From NCBI GenBank assembly GCA_023230175.1, contig JALNXV010000146.1, forward strand, positions 1 through 8,313: a DNA stretch of 8,313 nucleotides, given 5' to 3'. Origin of the DNA: Candidatus Cloacimonadota bacterium (lineage in GTDB: Bacteria > Cloacimonadota > Cloacimonadia > Cloacimonadales > WRIO01). Below are positions 5,450 to 8,313 of this stretch, piece by piece. The notes beneath the pieces are model-generated. The model was not told where the DNA came from. It was given only the letters and a program-made list of their open reading frames with translations, and made no database searches. The position numbers and the translations under genes were made by a program. Positions within the stretch are counted from its first letter, which is position 1; the number at the start of each line of letters is the position of its first letter.

Positions 5450-8313
5450 GCATAAAATTGAAATTTATTGTTGAAGCTCTCAAAAATGAAGATTTATTTT
5501 TAGAATATGTAAACGAAAAATCTAAAAATGATGATATTGATAGTATATATGAATTAGTGTTTAATGGTAAAATAAATACTGATTCGAAGAAAATTCAAAG
5601 TGGTGACTTATTTGTATGCATTAAGGGTTTTTCAAATGATGGACATATCTATGCTCCTCAAGCTTTTGAGAATGGAGCTACTGTCTTAGTAGTAACAGAT
5701 TTCCTTGATTTACCTGTTATTCAGTTAAAAGTATCAGATTCAAGAAAAGCAACTGCAATCATTGCAAAAGTTTTATATGATGATCCAACTTCAAAGTTTG
5801 ATTTGATTGGAGTTACAGGAACTAATGGTAAAACAACAAGTACTTTTTTACTTGAGCAATTGTTTAAAAAACAATATCTGTTAACTCAAACTCCTGTTTT
5901 TGAAACAATTGGAGTGATTGGTACTCTTGGATATAAAATTGGAGAACAATTTTATCCCTCAGAAAGAACAACTCCGGATGTTGTAGAATTAAATGAGATA
6001 TTTATGAAGATGATAGATGCAGGATGTAAGATAGTAATTATGGAAGTGTCATCTCATGCATTAGCTTTATATCGTGTATATGGGTTACATTTTAAAATTG
6101 GGATTTTTACAAATTTAAGTCAAGATCATTTAGATTTTCATAAAAATATGTTAGAGTACGGTAATGCAAAATTGACTTTATTTGAAATGGTGCAAAGTAA
6201 TGATGGTTATAGTATAATAAATATTGATGATCCTTTTGGTCATAAGATTTTTAAGCGAATTAAGAGTAAAAAAGCAGGTTTTTCAATATGTCCTGCTTGT
6301 CAGATGCCTGTCAAAGAAACTAATGTTGAGTATTGGAATATTTCAGATATTGAATTATCTGCATCAAACTCAAAATTTAGTTTATTTTATAAAAATTATG
6401 ATTATGCTCTAAAATTTGATAATATTAGTATTCCTTTACCAGGGAAATTTAATATTCAAAATATGGCTTCAGCTTTAATTGTACTACATAATTATATCTA
6501 TAATAATGAGATAAAGCCAAAGGTAAATCCCGAGGATAAAGAAGATATAATTAACAAGCTTTTTTATAATTTTTCTCAAATATCTCATACCTTATCTGAT
6601 TTAACTTCTGCAAATGGAAGAATGGAAAAAGTAAATTATAAATCTGATTATAAGATTCCAAGTGTTTATATTGATTATGCCCATACACCGGATGCATTAG
6701 AAAATATATTAACAGCTATCAGAGAATTTACAAATAATAGAATTATTTGCGTTTGGGGTTGTGGTGGTAATCGAGATAAATCGAAAAGACCGCAAATGGC
6801 AAAGATTTCAGTAAAAAATGCTGATTTAACTATAATCACAAATGATAATCCTCGTTTAGAGTTCCCGGAGGATATCATTCGAGATATAACATCAAATATC
6901 TCTTGGCAAGAATCATTTTATATAATTAGAGATAGAAGTGAAGCGATTAAAACTGCAATTATGCTTGCAAAAGACGAGGATACAGTTATCATCGCAGGTA
7001 AAGGACACGAAACTTATCAAGAAATAGGTACAGTTAAATATCATTTCGATGATAAAGAAGAAATTATGAAAGCTTTAAGTTTTCGAGAAACTTACTATAC
7101 TCATAGTAATAAAAAATTGAGTAGTAGATTAGTTGTACCTTTTGATTTATTAATGGTAGAGAAGATATTTAATATAAAGATTGATAATGCTTTTTTACAA
7201 GACAATAATGTAATGTTTAATTTGATTTCAACAGATTCTCGACAAGTTATTAATGATATGATGCCAATAGATTTGTTAAATGTATTATTTGTTGCTTTAA
7301 AAGGTGATAATTTTGATGGTTCAGATTACGTTTTTGATATTTTAAAGCAGAATGAAAAAAATTGGTGTATTGTAGATATTGATAAGAAAAGTAAACTAGA
7401 AAAGAAATTTGAAAAAATAGTGAATGAATTTCATCTTAAAAAACAGATTATTTATGTTGAAGATAGTCTGAATGCTTATGGTAAATTAGCTCAAAAATAC
7501 TTACAGTTATTTAATTTAAAAAAAATAGCATTAACCGGTAGTACAGGAAAGACAACTACTAAAGAAATCTTATTTAATATATTCTCTGAAAAATTTAATA
7601 CATTTAAAACTTTTAAAAATGAAAATAATAGAATCGGAGTTCCAAAAACAATTTTTCAATTAGATTTTTTTTATGATTGTGTTATCTTTGAGATAGGAAC
7701 TAATCAATTTGGAGAAATTAATAGTTTATCGGAGATTATTAAGCCAAATTTGGGTATAATTGTTAATGTTAATCCTTCTCATTTAGAACATTTAAAATCA
7801 GAAGAGTTAATTATGCAAGAAAAAATGTCATTACTCAATTATGTTTCTGAGAATGCTTTAATTCCTTCAAGTAAGAAATTTGCAAGATTTCTTAAAGAAT
7901 TTTCATCGAAAAGTATTTATACATTTTGTGTTAAAAATGATGATTTAAATGAGATTATTGATGATGATAATTGTAATTTTGAAAAGGTAATTCCTTTTGA
8001 TGAAGGTTATGATGATTCAATGATTTATTTAATGAAAAATGTTTCCGGAAGATTTGAATTTAAAGTATTGTTTAATGAAAAGCATCATCAGAATATAGTT
8101 TTAAGAATAAACAATGAAGATTTTTATGTAAATCAAAAAATACCTTACTATTGCGTAAATACTATTGTCGCAATTTGTGCTGCTAAGTTATACAATGTTG
8201 AAAAAGAAATCATCCAATCAGGATTAGAGAAAGAATTAAAAATTGAAAACAGAATGGAGATAATTGATACTGATTTAGGTCAAATTATCTTTGATTGTTA
8301 TAATGCAAATCCT
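5446..8313 (+). CDS. murE-murF: Bifunctional MurE-MurF ligase fusion (3' end outside window)
   Basis: One frame of 956 codons runs without a stop to the window edge and encodes two cytoplasmic ATP-dependent ligases in series. The MurE part (about 1-549) adds meso-diaminopimelate to UDP-MurNAc-L-Ala-D-Glu. It shows TDSKKIQSGDLF (45-56), P-loop GVTGTNGKTT (122-131), TTPD (175-178), EVSSHAL (201-207), the Lys242 expected to be carbamylated, DYAHTPDAL (410-418), GCGGNRDKSKRP (438-449), DNPR (467-470) marking meso-DAP specificity, and GKGHE (518-522). After a linker the MurF part (from about 566) adds D-Ala-D-Ala. It shows TDSR (596-599), P-loop TGSTGKTTTK (697-706), ENNRIGVP (726-733), EIGTN (749-753) and GEI (756-758), HLE at 779, Lys793, and DCYNANP (950-956) at the edge. 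About 130-150 C-terminal MurF residues should lie outside. The start overlaps the ftsI stop as ATGA, with AAGGTGG at 5432-5438. Each half keeps its catalytic motifs, so both are probably active. Confidence 0.93.
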   Translation, partial: MSIKLKFIVEALKNEDLFLEYVNEKSKNDDIDSIYELVFNGKINTDSKKIQSGDLFVCIKGFSNDGHIYAPQAFENGATVLVVTDFLDLPVIQLKVSDSRKATAIIAKVLYDDPTSKFDLIGVTGTNGKTTSTFLLEQLFKKQYLLTQTPVFETIGVIGTLGYKIGEQFYPSERTTPDVVELNEIFMKMIDAGCKIVIMEVSSHALALYRVYGLHFKIGIFTNLSQDHLDFHKNMLEYGNAKLTLFEMVQSNDGYSIINIDDPFGHKIFKRIKSKKAGFSICPACQMPVKETNVEYWNISDIELSASNSKFSLFYKNYDYALKFDNISIPLPGKFNIQNMASALIVLHNYIYNNEIKPKVNPEDKEDIINKLFYNFSQISHTLSDLTSANGRMEKVNYKSDYKIPSVYIDYAHTPDALENILTAIREFTNNRIICVWGCGGNRDKSKRPQMAKISVKNADLTIITNDNPRLEFPEDIIRDITSNISWQESFYIIRDRSEAIKTAIMLAKDEDTVIIAGKGHETYQEIGTVKYHFDDKEEIMKALSFRETYYTHSNKKLSSRLVVPFDLLMVEKIFNIKIDNAFLQDNNVMFNLISTDSRQVINDMMPIDLLNVLFVALKGDNFDGSDYVFDILKQNEKNWCIVDIDKKSKLEKKFEKIVNEFHLKKQIIYVEDSLNAYGKLAQKYLQLFNLKKIALTGSTGKTTTKEILFNIFSEKFNTFKTFKNENNRIGVPKTIFQLDFFYDCVIFEIGTNQFGEINSLSEIIKPNLGIIVNVNPSHLEHLKSEELIMQEKMSLLNYVSENALIPSSKKFARFLKEFSSKSIYTFCVKNDDLNEIIDDDNCNFEKVIPFDEGYDDSMIYLMKNVSGRFEFKVLFNEKHHQNIVLRINNEDFYVNQKIPYYCVNTIVAICAAKLYNVEKEIIQSGLEKELKIENRMEIIDTDLGQIIFDCYNANP

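Noticed and set aside
6224..6412. Plus-strand 62-codon frame inside the MurE part
   Set aside because: Out-of-frame shadow of MurE, whose reading frame is continuous and motif-rich here.

Overview
The window is about 8.3 kb of AT-rich bacterial DNA, all genes on the + strand. It holds the start of a division and cell wall (dcw) cluster in the order mraZ, rsmH, ftsL, ftsI, then one open frame joining murE to murF. The frame is still open at the right edge. The organism looks Gram-negative: a signal-peptide-bearing outer membrane beta-barrel protein ends in Phe, and MurE carries the DNPR motif of meso-diaminopimelate enzymes. An AT-rich genome, small OmpW/OprF-like barrels and a PASTA-bearing FtsI would fit a lineage near the FCB group (Bacteroidota, Cloacimonadota and relatives). 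That placement is inference only.

Layout. Positions 1-120 hold the last 39 codons of an unidentified upstream gene. Positions 135-753 hold a promoter-like site and a monocistronic barrel gene, closed by two hairpins, the second a textbook intrinsic terminator (797-826). Positions 827-1440 hold no convincing gene. The first part, to about 1108, is richer in G+C than its surroundings (52% at 901-960 against 20% at 1381-1440, counted by hand) and carries several palindromes. The rest is very AT-rich and featureless. Positions 1444-1509 form the control region of the dcw cluster: a weak promoter match, five repeats spaced exactly 10 bp apart that look like an MraZ operator, and a near-perfect Shine-Dalgarno sequence.

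How the genes work together. MraZ probably represses its own operon through the repeat array. RsmH methylates 16S rRNA. FtsL and FtsI are inner-membrane divisome parts: FtsL is a small coiled-coil protein and FtsI is the septal transpeptidase. MurE-MurF would add meso-DAP and then D-Ala-D-Ala to the UDP-MurNAc peptide, making the precursor whose lipid-linked form FtsI cross-links. Gaps between genes are 2 and 14 nt, followed by overlaps of 11 and 4 nt, so this is one tightly coupled operon.

Most of this is ordinary core biology. The points most worth a second look are the in-frame MurE-MurF fusion, the MraZ protein with altered DxxxR signature motifs beside an operator that departs from TGGG, and the palindrome cluster at 901-1108. 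I saw no mobile element, CRISPR array, tRNA, rRNA or defence system.
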